This document shows positions 1-12,508 of a stretch of DNA of 64,000 nucleotides, one piece after another. Below the pieces are notes generated by a model, which saw only the letters and a program-made list of their open reading frames with translations, made no database searches and was not told the origin of the DNA. The translations under genes were made by a program, and so were the position numbers. Numbering within the stretch: position 1 is the first letter of the stretch; the number at the start of each line of letters is the position of its first letter. The stretch is from Armillaria gallica (lineage: Eukaryota; Basidiomycota; Agaricomycetes; Agaricales; Physalacriaceae): NCBI GenBank assembly GCA_037576215.1, contig JBANDB010000013.1, forward strand, positions 1,054,001 to 1,118,000. The letters run 5' to 3'.

Positions 1-615
1 AAGCTTGAGCTTGAACGTTGAACGTTGAACACCAAATCTTGTCTTGATAGATGTTGACCTTATACAAAGATCCATGTGTATTGTACTTGAGGACCATGGT
101 CCTTTCATTTATACAATCTTACTCAACACTACACAGTAACTCGTAGCGTCCATGCTCGGTGTCACGAGGAAGAATCGGCGAGTGCTAAAATTGGCTTCAG
201 AATGAGCTATACGGACGGAATATAACTCAACATCGGGTAGATGGGGCGTGTCCCTGCTTTCTTACAAATGCTGATGTCCTTTATGGTTTAAACTTGGTAT
301 CGCCGCCATACGTACGAAGGACAGAAATAAAATGTATCCGGTGCATCTAAAAATCATCAGTAGAGCAATGCCCAGTGTATAAACACTAACTGTGTGCCGC
401 TCTGAAATTTCTGTTTAACAGCCTATTCACCTCTATTATATACAACCTAAGAACAACCTAAAAGTTTTGAAAATAATCTTGAAATAATCTCTTCGTCGCG
501 ATCGCGGCGTTCGGCCCGTGGTCTGCGACGGTGAATGCCAAAAAGGGATTCGCTCGGAATAGCACAGCCACGCCGCATATATCTTGACTCTTTACTTCGA
601 CCTGCGACATCCGGA
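1..615. other. Upstream intergenic region
   Basis: I see no supported gene here. The window opens with a short imperfect repeat of TTGAACG units (about 9-30). The last 80 bases are probably the leader and promoter of the TCF25-like gene. An in-frame ATG at 535 would extend that protein by 27 residues, but the family's conserved N-terminus begins at the ATG at 616. Confidence 0.5.
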
Positions 616-3381
616 ATGCCTCCAAGGTTAAGCAAGCGGCAACAAAGGGAACTAGAGGAGCTCGAAGCTCTTGGGGGATCCTCAAACGTCAACGACATAG
701 ACCATAGTGAGGAGGAAGAGACAGCGAAGCCTGCTGTTGCTGGTTTTGCAGCAGTACGTCGATATCTTCCTCCCTTTCACAGTTAACTGAACTGATATAC
801 AGCTATTTGACCCTGTAGACGATGAAGGCGATAGTGATGACTTGGTAACGGCTTCAGCGAAATCGAAAAAGGTTTGTTTTCGAACTAGTACATTGCACTA
901 GTCGCTGACAATATTCGTAGTCCAAGAAGAAGAAAAGGTCTCCTGCAATAACTACCGCTACGGTGAACACACCGCCTAAGGTATCTCGCTCCAGCACCCC
1001 GACTGTAAGGAACGAGAAAAAGGCTGCCAAAAAGGCCAAAGCAAAGGCTCGGAAAGCGGACAAGGATGAGCTTGATGAGGTGCTTGCAGAACTCTCACTC
1101 AAGTGCGTATACAACTAGACCGTAATCCGCATTATCTCACATTGAGTCAGGTATTCCAATGCACCTTCGTTCTCCGGTACTGCCACTCAAGCTTCTGTGG
1201 ACGCGCTAGCCTCTCTGTTATCCGTGTCACTATCTCATCTCGACAGTGAGGCCGAGATGCGCAAATTCTTTGGCTCCAAGGTCGTCCAAGCGAGTAAAGC
1301 GGATACACCGGGGGCAACATCGTCTTCTCGCAGGCAACCTACCGCGCTGCGGTCCCATTTAACTCGGCCGCAACCCGCTTGGGCACAAGCACGGACACGC
1401 GAAGGCTTATCAATTCGGCCTCTTACTGACATTGAGTTAAGGCATCAAGGAGCCGGTTCCGTACCAGGAGAAAAGTGGTGGACTGTCGAATACAGCAAAA
1501 AATACAAAAGTATGACCAAGGTGTTCATACAGACCGTGCAAGCCGGTGGTATGTCTGAATATCCATGTGATGAAAAGCTTTCCTCATTTTCACCCCAGAC
1601 CCTCAGGGCCTGTTCGACATGTGCCGGAGTATGCCTTGGCATGCTGATACGTTATTGCAGATGGCCCAAGTATTCAGACATCGCGAGGAACATTCCCAGG
1701 CTGTCGACTTTATTGACAGGGCTTTGTTCGCCTATGAGCGGTCCTTCATCGGGGCCTTCACGTTCACAAGTGGTCTGAACCGCCTTGCGTTTAACTTTGT
1801 CGAGAATCGTCCCTTCTTTTTGGCTCTGCATCGCCAAGCTGCGTCAGTAATATCACGATCATGATTTTCTTCCTCTTCTGATATACGATAATCAGGGATC
1901 TTCAGCGCAGAGGATGTTTACGCACGGCTTTTGAGTTTGCGCGACTGATGTACTCGCTTGACCCGTGGAACGACCCACACGGGGCTCTTTATCATCTTGA
2001 CTATCTTGCTTTCAAAGGGAACATGACTGGATGGCTATTGGAGATGTTCGATCTCTTCAAGCAGAGACGTCAGGAGAAGGGGGTTCACATCAATCCTAGC
2101 ATACTACCAGGATGGATGTATGCAAGAGCTTTGGCACTGAGAGTCAGCCATGACGCCAAGGTACCTCGTTCACTTGATATTGATGACACTCTTACTAAGC
2201 ATCTCTGTCCAGCAACGGGAATCAAGTGCAGAAGCATTGATTGAGGCTGTCAAATCTTTTCCCTCCGTTGTTCCTGTTCTAGCAGACAAACTCGAAGTCT
2301 CGTTGCCGGCATCAATACGCGGTCACCGTGATTTCAGAATTGAAACCGATGGAAAGTGCGTGCACCAATTCCTACTGCAGGTCTTGCCATTCAACTCGGT
2401 CCGTTTAGTTCATTGAAAGAACCGGTCGCGATTCTTCATCTCTTGTCTCATCTGTATGTTCAACGGTCATTGCCAGTATGGAGAGATCACGCCGAGTGGT
2501 TCAACGAGACCGTAGCTACGCACTTCTCCAAGAAGGCCCTCCCGTCTTCTCTTCCCGTTACAGATGAACGCAAGACGTTTTTGGAACTGTTCGGTCATAA
2601 GAATCTGCAGTACGCAGCTTATCGACATGTCATGGTGCTAGAGTATCGCAACCTGTTCCGGTACATCCCCAGGGAGATTCTCGCCCGAAAGTCTTTGGAC
2701 TGTGATCCCCTTCCTCCCCCAACGGCTGTAACAGACTACGACGAGGCGTTCTTCGAGGGCGTTGACATTGATATGCACGAGCCTTTAACTAGGCGCCAAC
2801 GTCAAGCACAAGAGAGAAGACTAGCACAAATCATTCCCGATGCGAATACTAGGGCACAAATAGAGGTACGTATTACATTCATGTCCATGTGTTATATAAT
2901 ATTCATTCCATGGACTGCTCCAGGCTCTAATGGCTGCACCCCAAGTCGCTGCAATGTTTCCTGGTGGTGTCATGCAGTTCCTTCAGGCATTCCAGGATCT
3001 CCCTCAGGATATGCTGGATAACCTTCAGGACATCATGGTCCAAAATGAAGCAGGTATGGGTATGCCTGGTGGGATGCCTGGGGAGATTGAGTTGGACTGG
3101 GCAGATCAGGAACCTGAACCCGAACCTGAACCAGCAGCAGCTGAAAGTGAGGACGATGAGGATGAAGATGAAGATAGCGAGGAAGATATTGCTCCAATGG
3201 CTGGGGTAAGCCAAAGCGCGTTCCATCTTTGTTCTCTTCTGATTGTGTCATCCACTCTATGCAGCCCTTCCGCATGTTCAGCAATTGGGTAGGAAGCTTC
3301 TGGGGTGGGAACAATGCCGAGGCGTCAGACTCAGACTCCGACGAGGAGCAACGTAGGCAAGCCGAAGCAGACATAGATTAA
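616..3381 (+). CDS. TCF25: TCF25 / RQC1-like ribosome quality control factor
   Basis: Homologue of transcription factor 25, which in yeast is Rqc1, a subunit of the ribosome quality control complex that helps ubiquitinate and extract nascent chains on stalled 60S subunits. The N-terminus (MPPRLSKRQQRELEELEALG) is the family's usual opening. It is followed by an acidic patch and a basic Lys/Ala-rich stretch. The conserved core is around 1,600-1,850, with MPWHADTLLQMAQVFRHR followed by a block with FIDRALFAYER and FTSGLNRL. The C-terminus is acidic (poly-Glu/Asp around 3,140-3,200). The frame is carried through several short introns; one checked junction near 1,103/1,150 restores LSLKYSNAP. The gene is convergent with the kinase gene, which starts 85 bases beyond its stop. 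Family assignment is firm; the exact exon set in the C-terminal third is less certain. Confidence 0.9.
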
Positions 3382-3465
3382 TATGAGATGTTCCCCTCTA
3401 AATATAAGTGTATTCCTCCTTTTCGTGATGGTCATCAACCTGGCCAGTCTGGCCAACGGGCGTTA

Positions 3466-6294
3466 TCATGATGTTACACCGTTAACGTGCGAGTAATCCG
3501 CCAATGTGTCTGCATAGCTACCGTCGATGAATGAGTCTTCTTGCTCTTCCTCGATGGCATCGCCTCGGACACTGTCGAGCATGCCATTGAGTCCGATTTC
3601 GACTACCGTAAGACATCGACTGAGATCCTCGATGGTCCTGGCTAGCTCTGCACGCGTCTGGTCCGCTCCAACCAAGGCGGAATAGTCAAGAGGCCGCAGA
3701 GACGGCAGAACGAGCGACGACAAAGCAGTTGGGAGGTTGACTGAATGCGATTCAGACCGAGAATGTCCTGAAACAAGAGGTTCGGACCGCATATCCAAAG
3801 GCGGCGGAGAACTAGTTCGAGGGAGACCCAATATGAACGAAGACGACGTTGTTGGAGGTACAGCGTCTCTGAATGCGGAGTTCTGGGCGGAGAACGGGTA
3901 AGGTGTGTACGTCGTCGAAGAGTTGAGATGGCTAGGTGTCGGCGAGAAATTCCGTGTGGATGTACCTGCCGCCGACGGGGAAGGAGGAAGTAGGTCGGAC
4001 AGGCCAAGTTGGTGCTCGGAAGTGAGAGAAGGAATCTACGATATGTGAGTTTGTGTTTGTACGCAGGGTCAGCGGATAACAAACCTTCAAGACATCTTTC
4101 AGTCCCGGTGTGCCTAAACCATTTGTTCTGTAGGAACCACTTGAATCGCTGCCGCTGCGATCGCGACGTCCCGCAAATGGTTTTACGGGGGGCATTAGAG
4201 GCGGAGACGGGCTTCGTGGAGGAACCGGCCCTGCCTTATACACGACTGTCTCTGGGAGTGCGGTCGCTGACCGAGTTCGGGTTATCGGTGGAGATGACCG
4301 TGGACTTGACGCGGACGGTGCACGTCGTACAGTCCCCGATATGTCTAGAGAATACGTCGACTGGTGGGAAGACTGGGGACTCAGACTCTTCTTTATGGGT
4401 GCCTCTTTGCGTACTCGTGGTTGTAAAGGTAACGTGGGTTGTATTACAGACGATGCGGAATCCGATGATAATGAAGGGGGAAATTGGAACGCAGTAGGAG
4501 ATGCCAAGTCTACTTGGCGTCGACCTCTTTGAGGCTCGCCGTCCACCAGCATGGGAGAGCGTTTTAAGGGTGTTTGAGTTCTTGCTGCAAGTGTCGAATT
4601 CGGGGGATCAGATGTCGGGGCGGCATTGGGTGTCGTTGAGAGTTCAATGGGTTTGGTATCTTGGGAAGGAGGGGGTATCTCGATATCAGCGAGTCCACGT
4701 GTAGACCGAATGTCGCGATATGAGTGGGCAGCTCGAGCGGAGGGTGTGAAGTGTTGGGCAACCTCTACAGCTTTGTCAATGTCGATGGTTAAGGGATATC
4801 CGGCTCTTGGGAAGGTATACTTTCCCCTTTTGACGGGAACGGAAATGAAGGCTGCGACCGTTCATCATCAGAACCCGATATGCTGGATAGTCCGGATCTG
4901 GAACGAGCTGATTTGGGGAATACAAAACTTCGTGCGGTCTCAGCGACGTCGTGAGTAAGACCTTGAATGAAGCCTCCAAGAGGCGAAGTAGGCGCCTTTA
5001 TGGTGCGGTCGTAACTGGATGTTGATTTTGATGGAGGTGGGCTGGGAGTATTTCGTTGGGGAAGAGACAGTTGGTGGCTAAAGGGATCTGGGGCTGATTC
5101 GTCTTCGAATAGACCGCGAAGCGAAGAAGGAAGTGCAGGGCGCACGCTAGGCGGTGGAGGAGGTGGCATTTCTTCATAGTCGGCATCCAGTGGAATGAAG
5201 TCGTCTTCAATTGTGGCGAATGGGCGGCCGCGAACGGTATCGAATTCCCAAGGTCGCTCGTTGTCGCTGTTCTCATCGAGGCTACATAGGGTGGTTAATG
5301 ATGACGCTGAAGTAAACACTAGATGCAACGTACTCATCGACTTCCCAAGCTAGAGGTCCTGCTAAACTCGCCCTTGGTCCTGCTTGGTGCAGACGACGAA
5401 CTGCTTCTTGTAGAATGGAATTGGAAACTTTGGCATTGGATTTCATCCACTTCGCTTTGGACAGTTCGTCCGCTGAAGAACGCTACCCAGTCCGTAAGAT
5501 CAAGGCAGAGCAGAAAGAATTCCTTTACGTACCTCGCTGGGCAGCTCTCGGAGACACATTGCCATGAAGTCCCTCATGTCCTTTCCAGCTTCACTATCTT
5601 GCAGTCGAGGGGGCTTCATCTTCGAGATAGTGTCAACAATTGCTTCTGCGCTTGCAAGGTTGGAATGAGGAGGGGACCCCTTCGCCATCTCGTATATCAT
5701 GATACCCAGGCTCCATATGTCGATTTTTGCATCGTACGCGGGGTTCGTATGTAGCACCTCTGGCGCCATGAAGTGCAGCGTCCCAGTCATCGTGTTCCGT
5801 TTGCTCGATGTTGTTGCCAGCAGCGCCGAGACACCAAAATCACAGATCATGACCTTGCACGTCGCGCTGACGAGAACGTTGGCAGCTTTGAGGTCCCTGT
5901 GGATAACAGGAACCTTGTGGAGGTAACTCAAGCCAATGAGCACCTCGCGGACGATGACCGCCATGAATTTCTCCTCCAAACAGCCTCCCCGTGATGCCTT
6001 CATCAGGGACAGCACGCTGCCTCCGTCAGCGTACTCCATTGCAATCCACACCCTAGGACCGTCCATGTAGCAGCCGAAATACTGGGTAATGTTGGGGGCA
6101 TCGCGCAGCTGCGATAGTAATGCCACCTCGCGTTGGATGTCGCCGACGTCATCGTCGGCAGTGTCGAGGTCGATGATTTTCAGAGCGACGACGTTCCCGG
6201 TAGGTATATGGATGCCCTTAGAGACAGAACCGTAGGCGCCTCTGCCAATGGTCTCGAGACGCTTGTAGAGGGTGAGGACAGACGGCTGCGACAT
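3466..6294 (-). CDS. Ste20-like protein kinase of the GCK group (Nak1/Kic1-like)
   Basis: The N-terminal kinase domain begins at once after the start. The glycine loop is GRGAYGSV, the ATP lysine lies in VALKII, the catalytic loop is VIHRDLKAANVLV, the magnesium site is ICDFGVSA, and the APE segment is FMAPEVL. This order and the short N-terminus match germinal-centre kinases that drive polarity and morphogenesis in fungi (S. pombe Nak1, yeast Kic1), which is known for the family and inferred here. After the kinase domain (5,500-6,294) comes a long Ser/Pro-rich, probably disordered tail with several introns. It ends in a conserved-looking segment with LARTIEDLSRCLTVVEIGLNGML (as two shorter runs) near 3,550-3,680. 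The start faces eIF2B-gamma across only 77 bp, so the two genes probably share a bidirectional promoter. Confidence 0.88.
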
Positions 6295-6371
6295 CCGCGC
6301 ACATGGACGTTCGAAGCAAAGTCGCGCTCGTCGTGTGACTCGACTTTGAGCCTTGCTTCTGCACCACCATC

Positions 6372-8036
6372 ATGGATCTCGACATCTCAATATCGCCGCT
6401 CGTTACTCGCGAATTCACTGCCGTCGTCCTCGCTGGGTTTGGTGCCGAGTACGTACAACATTCTGATAGCATTTTTCCAGTACTGAGTCTGTCGCAGGCT
6501 GATACCTTTGACGAGCGATTACGGCGATGAACCGTGCCCCAAGGCTCTTCTACCTGTCGCGAATAAGCCCATGATAGACTATGTTTTCGCTTGGCTGGAG
6601 CTCTCAGGCATCAAGGGTGCGGTCGCCGCTACTATCGACCGCCTTCAGGGCTGATAATTCCATTATATAGACGTCGTACTCATTTGCCCGACGGTTCATC
6701 GCCATGCAATTTCCAACCATATTCACTCAGAAACGAACGTGTCGTTGCGCATCGACTTGCAGACGTACGACGAGATCATGGACGCCAGCGTCGGGACCTG
6801 CTCTTTATTGCGGCACTTTGCCCACCGCATACAGTCAGATTTTGTCGTCTTGCCTTGCGATTTCCTACCTCCGCCCTCTCTTTCCCTTACCACCATCTTG
6901 AACAAGTTTAGATCTGACCGAATATCTGACGGCGCCATTGCAACCACATACTGGTTTACATCGAATGAGACGGAGAAAGCAAGCGAGCCGGATGACTGGA
7001 GTCCTGCTTTTCCTCCTGTCGCCATAGTGTGGGATGATAAAAGTGGCACTTTACTTCATATCGACACTGCAGATGACAGGGATCTGAACGGTGAAGAGCT
7101 GGAGCTTAGGATGTCTCTCCTTACGTTGTAAGCACTATGCGGTCTCATTGCTGCTACTTGACAATTCTTTGCCTAGATATCCACGAACTAAAGTATCAAC
7201 AAAATACTGCGACTCGCATGTATATGTCTGCCGACGTACCGTCCTCGATCTGCTACAAGAAAAACCGCACGTTGACTCATTCCGAGAAGAATTCATTCCT
7301 TGGCTATGCAAGGTACCATACCAACGAACACGGAGAGAAAAGTACAGCCATGTACTGAACCCTATCACTAATGCCCCACTCAGAGCACTGCACTCCTCCA
7401 TTCTACTCTCTACGACGAACCACCGATTCCGTCTTCAAATCCCAAAGACTCTGCTAGCGACGAAGGTAGTGGATCTCCTACTACATCTAGTCTACGCGTG
7501 GGCATCATTCTTCACCGCGAAAAGGAGCCTGCTGCTCGGCTCAACACCCTTCATTCCTATTTTGAAATGAACCGCCGCCTCATCACTCCCGGTATCCCTG
7601 CAGACCGGTCGCTCATTGACCAGAAAGCTCAAATATCAGCAGACAGCATGGTCGGGCCTTCGACGCAAATAGGCGAGCGAACGTCTGTGAAAAAATCGGT
7701 GATTGGGAGTCACTGTGTCATCGGCAAGATGGTCAAAATAGTTGGATGCGTTCTTTTAGATCACTGTGTGGTTGCGGATGGCGCAAAGTTGGATGGGTGT
7801 ATCCTCGGGAAGAATACAAAAGTTGGCGCCAAGGTTGAGCTTTCACGGTGTGTAACCCAGGCTGGATACGAGGTTAACGCTGGAGGTGAGCTCGTGATGA
7901 TACAAATGCTATCGTACACTAAAGTCTGCTTTCAGAATCGGTGAAGAACGAGAGGCTTGAGATATCGGACTGGACCGGAGTCCTTGATGAGCAAGAGGAT
8001 TCGGAAGAGACAGAGTCTGAGAGTGAAGACGAGTAA
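6372..8036 (+). CDS. GCD1: Translation initiation factor eIF2B subunit gamma
   Basis: Gamma subunit of the eIF2B guanine nucleotide exchange factor, which recycles eIF2-GDP to eIF2-GTP in the cytosol. The N-terminal nucleotidyltransferase-like domain starts with REFTAVVLAGFGAE, then PCPKALLPVANKPMIDYVFAW after an intron. The C-terminal left-handed beta-helix is seen as hexapeptide repeats around 7,640-7,880 (GPSTQIGERTSVKKSVIGS, then IVGCVLLDHCVVADGAKL). The protein ends in an acidic tail, EDSEETESESEDE. Length and domain order fit the gamma rather than the epsilon subunit, because there is no long C-terminal HEAT/W2 domain. At least four introns are present. It is divergent from the kinase gene. 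Confidence 0.9.
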
Positions 8037-8763
8037 TCGCGCGCGCACCATCAATTTCTGAGGTATCTGCTGTTTGTGGTAATTGACATACTTACGCCGG
8101 AATGGTCATCAGAGTCGTCAACCGAGCTGGGGAGTGGCTCGAGTCTAATGATGACGTGCCTTTCCATTGCCCCTCCGTACAGTGCTGCAACTCTTGAAAA
8201 CAGAACGTCGTCACAATGGTACAGTATCTTAGAGCCTCGGAGGCACCTCTCCGGACACTCCAATAACCTGACACGATGCCCATTTCACTCTGCTTTGCTT
8301 TATGCCCAAGTGCAGATCACTTTGATTTGTGAGATACAACCGGATACGTCGTGGAGCGATGTCTATTGGAGTATGTCCGATTTCTGACTTGCGTTGTACA
8401 TATTGCTGATATTGGATTCCAGGTACGGATTCGTGGCACATGTGAACCATAAGCTCGAGGACAACCGCAAATAATCATGCAGTACATCCTTAGCTCAACA
8501 GCGCGCCGAAGAGATGCGGAAAATGGTGAGGAGCTGTAAGTATGTGACCTGATTGTCCGATAAGGAAATAGAGTACTAAGGAATTTTTGTCAGGCTAGAG
8601 AAACCAAAGCGGCCGCGAAGGTCACCTGCTTCCTAGCTCAACTTCACTTCCATTTCAAGTTCAACATACGGACAATAGTATTCATTGGTATATACGTAAG
8701 AAAATGTTAAAGCCACAAAGTTCTCAAACAAGTCATAATTGATTCTTTCCAATCTCGCCGGTT
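8037..8763. other. Unresolved stretch, possible small spliced gene or remnant
   Basis: No family recognised. On the plus strand two pieces look coding: around 8,360-8,475 a GT-AG junction would read RCLLEYGFVAHVNHKLEDNRK up to a stop, and around 8,500-8,640 another would read EEMRKMARETKAAAK. I could not join them into one frame, so this may be a decayed gene or chance. Confidence 0.2.
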
Positions 8764-9332
8764 TTACACATATACGTCTTCAGGTGCGACGCACAGGACC
8801 TAGACAAGGTTAGCTCTCTAACAATACTTCATAACCCAGACTCACCTCTCCTGGATAGATATTAGCGCAGGTCGAATCCACGTTGGGGTTGTTGGCTAGC
8901 AGAACGTCGTACGTGGTGCCCTCAGCAGCGGCAATAGCTTCGCAGTTATCGCCCGACACGATCACGTAGGTGTTCGTGCAATCTTGGCCAGTAATGCCTA
9001 GGCAAAGGACCTTCGACAACGGAAACTTAGTACGCACTCGCCAAAAATAAGGTGCGAGGAAAGGTACCTCTCCTAAAGCCAAGTTGGTACACCCTGTGTC
9101 GATGTTGGTATTCACCGTGGCGAGCTGATAGCTGCCCTCGACAGTCACTGAGTGAGTGAATCGGGCAACACTATACGAGGGACGCTTACGTGGAAGAGTT
9201 CTGTGTCGCCGATATTTCATCGCAGGTATCACCAAGATGAACAGTGTAGTTGCGAGCACAGTTATTCACTTGGGCTGCACTCAAGTGAAGCCCTGCGGTG
9301 AAGAGGAAAGCGAGACCAGTGAGGATGAACAT
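8764..9332 (-). CDS. Secreted LysM-domain protein (copy A)
   Basis: Small secreted protein with two LysM modules, which bind chitin or related glycans outside the cell. The first residues (MFILTGLAFLFTAGLHLSAA) form a clear signal peptide. LysM1 runs over an intron (NYTVHLGDTCDEISATQ, then YQLATVNTNIDTGCTNLALG). LysM2 contains VSGDNCEAIAAAEGTTYD and NNPNVDSTCANIYPGEV. The last exon is tiny and reads VLCVAPEDVYV, giving about 140 residues. Exon structure and ending are the same as in copy C at 51.4 kb, which confirms the start, introns and stop. LysM proteins of this size can act as effectors that hide chitin, or in cell-wall remodelling; the sequence does not say which. Its promoter is also duplicated at copy C. 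Confidence 0.88.
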
Positions 9333-9850
9333 ATTGGTAACTGTTTAGTATGAACTGGGAGGACCTGGTGAAAGACTGCGACGCGTCTCTCTCTTTATAC
9401 CCCGAAGGTCTGACTCACTATCCAGTGAGAAAAAACACTCGGCGGGATAGCATGGCCGCTTTACGGAATCCGTTGGCGGGGGCGCGTGTGCATCAGATGG
9501 TGCCGGGTGTAATGACGAAAAATATTACGTTCTCCCAAGCGTCTCACGAGGATGACTCGTAGATCAGAGCAACCAATGCTTGTCATCAGCTATGGTGACC
9601 TAGCAGTCGCAGGATCAGTGTCATCGAGTCACACAATCTCATGGTAAGGTACCAGGAGTAAGCCGCCGTTCCCGAATAACGCGAAATTTTACGCGTCAGA
9701 GTTTCTGATCCAAAATTAGAAGAGGACTCGTGATAATTTGGACGATGAACACCCTGACTCCTGCTAGCAACTATCGTTCGGGGTAACCGTCAAACGCGAA
9801 CGCAAGTGCCGGACTTCCACCTGACGATTGCCAGTCGTGACTCGTCAGCA
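9333..9850 (-). promoter_or_regulatory. Conserved promoter block of LysM copy A
   Basis: This upstream region aligns by eye with 50,950-51,427, upstream of LysM copy C. Shared pieces include a TATA box (TATAAAG on the minus strand, 9,393-9,399), a 9-bp palindrome CGGAATCCG (9,464-9,472), a GATGCACACGCG block and a TTTGACGGT block near the far edge. CGG-type palindromes are typical sites for Zn2Cys6 regulators, but no regulator is identified here. Confidence 0.6.
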
Positions 9851-10347
9851 GGCATGGGTAAGAGTTCCGACTTCTCTTGCCGTTCTTTTCATCTAAGGAT
9901 CGAAAGAGACTGAGTAGGTTGCCGTATAGAAACCTGGAAGCGGGGGAGTACTACTTATTCCTCGACGGGATTCCATGCGTTGTTCGGTAGAGTAGGGCTG
10001 TCTCCAGGCGTAAGAAAACTGGCGAGCCGCTAGTTTGTTATGACTGTGTGGTGCCGTACAGCCCGCGCGGCAAACTGGAAAAAGAAAATGCATCTTCACA
10101 TGGAGGACCACGGAGGAGATAATCACGATACCATTCGCTCTCTGTGTACCCCCAGAATCTATAATAAAACGAGGTGGACACTATCTTGCGGTTACTGAGT
10201 CATTAAAGACACGACAAATGTACCAGCTGCTTGCGGGTAGACTTTTTCCATTCGACAAAGTTATTGTGTAAGTGTTACATATTATCTTTGCGTGCCGTTC
10301 TGCTTGGATTCCAGCTGGTTACTCTATTTCTGTCTCACCCTTGCCGT
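9851..10347. other. Intergenic, no gene seen
   Basis: Only short open frames without family features or credible splice context. It separates the LysM promoter from the 3' end of the small gene at 10.3-10.9 kb. Confidence 0.5.
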
Positions 10348-10876
10348 TCACAACAATTTTTCATCAACCGGATCTGCAGCAATTGGAGGGTACAGTGTGT
10401 TGATCTCACCCACCCACTGCTGGGCGGCCTCCAGTTGATTCTGCGACACAGTGGCTGTCAAGGTTACTCTGAACACTGAGTAGCGTTCTATGATAGCGCG
10501 TATCCTCTCTTCCTGCACATTCAGGTCTATTGCGATCTTTCTGAGCTTGTAGTTGTCTGTAAAAGGAGGCCGGGGCTGAGCGGTAGAGTATAGTGCTTCT
10601 GCTTTTTGTTTCGACACAAGAAGCTGCCTTGATGTATCATTAATATATGCTTCTTAGACAATGTCCAATGACTTTTATTGGTGTACGTACTGAGTGATAG
10701 TTGATGAGCAAAGCTTAAATGCATCCGCCTCCTTGGTACCCAATTGAAAGGAGGTCCGCTGATCCTCTATATATGCGTTAAGTTTGAAGAACTGCAGTCT
10801 AATATGATCCTGTAAAAGCCATCGATGGTTATTCATACTTGACGCGATGGAAGCATACCTTGAGCAACTTTTCCAT
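10348..10876 (-). CDS. Small hypothetical protein, three exons
   Basis: I do not recognise the family. Two phase-correct GT-AG introns join three exons: MEKLLK, then DHIRLQFFKLNAYIEDQRTS and following residues to TITQ, then QLLVSKQKAEALYS to the stop after DPVDEKLL. The result is about 135 residues, with no signal peptide or membrane segment. The middle is helical and charged (KLRKIAIDLNVQEERIRAII), suggesting an alpha-helical protein. It lies between the LysM gene and the MFS block in an accessory region. Clean splicing supports a real gene, but no function can be assigned. Confidence 0.5.
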
Positions 10877-11267
10877 GGCGATATCTTTATCCCTTCCCCA
10901 TATTGGCAGCGTCCAGGTGAGGGCTATAAAAGCACCAAAAATGGATTCACAAGCGATGCGTTTTAGATCATTAACCCAAAGTAATAACGAGAGCACAAAA
11001 ACGAAATAAGCACGCCATCGGTACTTTGCGAAGATCTACATTGTGGCTCCTTAAGAAAGTGCGAATCGCTTATAAGTACCATGACATTACGACGACTTAC
11101 AAGGGTGACTGCCGATACCAGGTATATGTACGCCTTGAGCATCTTCATTAACATTGCGAGCATTGCCAAGGTAGCGTAACGATCCGTCGAAAAGTAGAAT
11201 CCAGAGTCGTTCGAGGAAAGAGACTGGAACAAGCAGTTCAAACTTCGAGGTGATGTCAGCGATCGGT

Positions 11268-11613
11268 GGTCGACCACGTTCGGTGCTTTCCGGGTGGGTC
11301 AAAATAAGCAGATTCTTATCAAAACATATGCGAGTCTGTCGTCATGAGACATTACAGTAAGCCAGACTGGAGACTTGAGGCCTTGAGGATCAGACTATCG
11401 GTGATATCTGGATAATATCAGTCGGTATGATTGGAAAACTCCGAGCTCGAATATCGGTCCCAGTACTTAGCGCGGTCAGTAGCTGAGCGCCGAGTCCTGG
11501 AGTCCCTGGAGTATGAGAGGGCATGAGGAAAATGGAAGGCATCCCCCTGGGAAATTCTGCCGATTGAACATGCTTTCCGTTGGGTCATTGTCACGAATCC
11601 GGAACAAAGTAAC
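11268..11613 (-). repeat. Promoter-only copy of the MFS upstream region
   Basis: By eye this aligns in the same orientation with 14,659-14,975, the region upstream of MFS copy 1. Shared landmarks are TCGGTGCTTTCC followed by GGGTCAAAATA, then GAGCTCGAATAT, then CGAATCCGGAACAAAG (against CGAATTCGGTACAAAAG). No MFS coding sequence follows it, so the repeat is an orphan promoter fragment. Confidence 0.6.
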
Positions 11614-11615
11614 AC

Positions 11616-11640
11616 GTAGGTTCGAATCCCGCTCTTATCA
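11616..11640 (+). repeat. tRNA 3'-half-like fragment
   Basis: The stretch contains a perfect B-box (GGTTCGAATCC) followed by an acceptor-like tail. I find no matching A-box or 5' acceptor strand upstream, so it is at most a fragment of a tRNA or of a tRNA-derived repeat. It touches the end of the orphan MFS promoter copy. Confidence 0.3.
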
Positions 11641-12508
11641 CTTCCTTTTGCCTTTTGCCTCTGAGTAACTACTATAAGCAGTTATTCAGTTATGCGCCTT
11701 GAGCATTGCAAGCTGTATCTATTATTGAGTTCGCCAGTTAAAAGTAGTTCCCTTTTTAATTGTACCATTATATGAGCAAGATAGAACAATTGGAACTTGT
11801 GTTGAACTTGCGCGGCAAATTAAACAAGTTATCCTCATAGTTGAGTCACTTTGAACTGGCAATCAGCTACCTTTCAAGTTGATCCAGTAAACAACTTGAA
11901 TCGCATCCTCACTGTATCTCGTGGGTCTTTACAGTTGCAGACTGTTGTCTACCTATCAACCACGCATTGACGATGATGGTGCGGTCGTGGACCTGGTATG
12001 TGGACCAGGCCTTGCTGCAAACTACGCTGCCTATTTTGTACGGGGTTTACCCACAAGATATCATCCGACGATGTCGAATTGTTCAGACCATTTGTGGGGA
12101 AGGATTACAGCTCCATATCGATATGCTTGACACTGCCTTGCACGGAGATTATGATCCTTACGTGTCTAAAGTGTGAAGTTTCAGTCTCTGGTTTTGACTT
12201 TGTATCTATTTCATCTTACCGGTCGATTACAGGTATATTGCTCTTGTAGAATGACTTCGCAACACAGTATAGCATAAATCGTTAAGATTTGGTATTCATG
12301 ATGTAGCAACAAAAACAGCTAGAGATACAAACGAAGCAAGTTGACTAGTGATATAGCTCTATATGACTCTATCGTGCGGGCAGGTTCTATCTGGTATATT
12401 CTAAGTGATCATAAGTTCTGGCCATTTGGTAAGCTTTCCTTCCTTTAGGGGCGCGAAGACAGCAGCGAAAGCTGATTAAAGTAGTAGTAGAAGGTGCCGA
12501 GTAGTCTT
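11641..12508. repeat. 3' flank of MFS copy 1, duplicated at 34.4-35.0 kb
   Basis: From about 11,930 to 12,508 the sequence aligns in inverted orientation with 34,433-35,000 downstream of MFS copy 2, for example GCTCTTGTAGAATGACTTCG against its complement, and TTACAGCTCCATATCGA against its complement. Short open frames here are not shared as frames between the copies, so I treat it as non-coding or decayed. 11,641-11,930 shows nothing I can name. Confidence 0.5.

Noticed and set aside
535..615. Upstream in-frame ATG for the TCF25-like gene
   Set aside because: The conserved family N-terminus begins at the ATG at 616; the extension has no family match and lies directly after the likely promoter.
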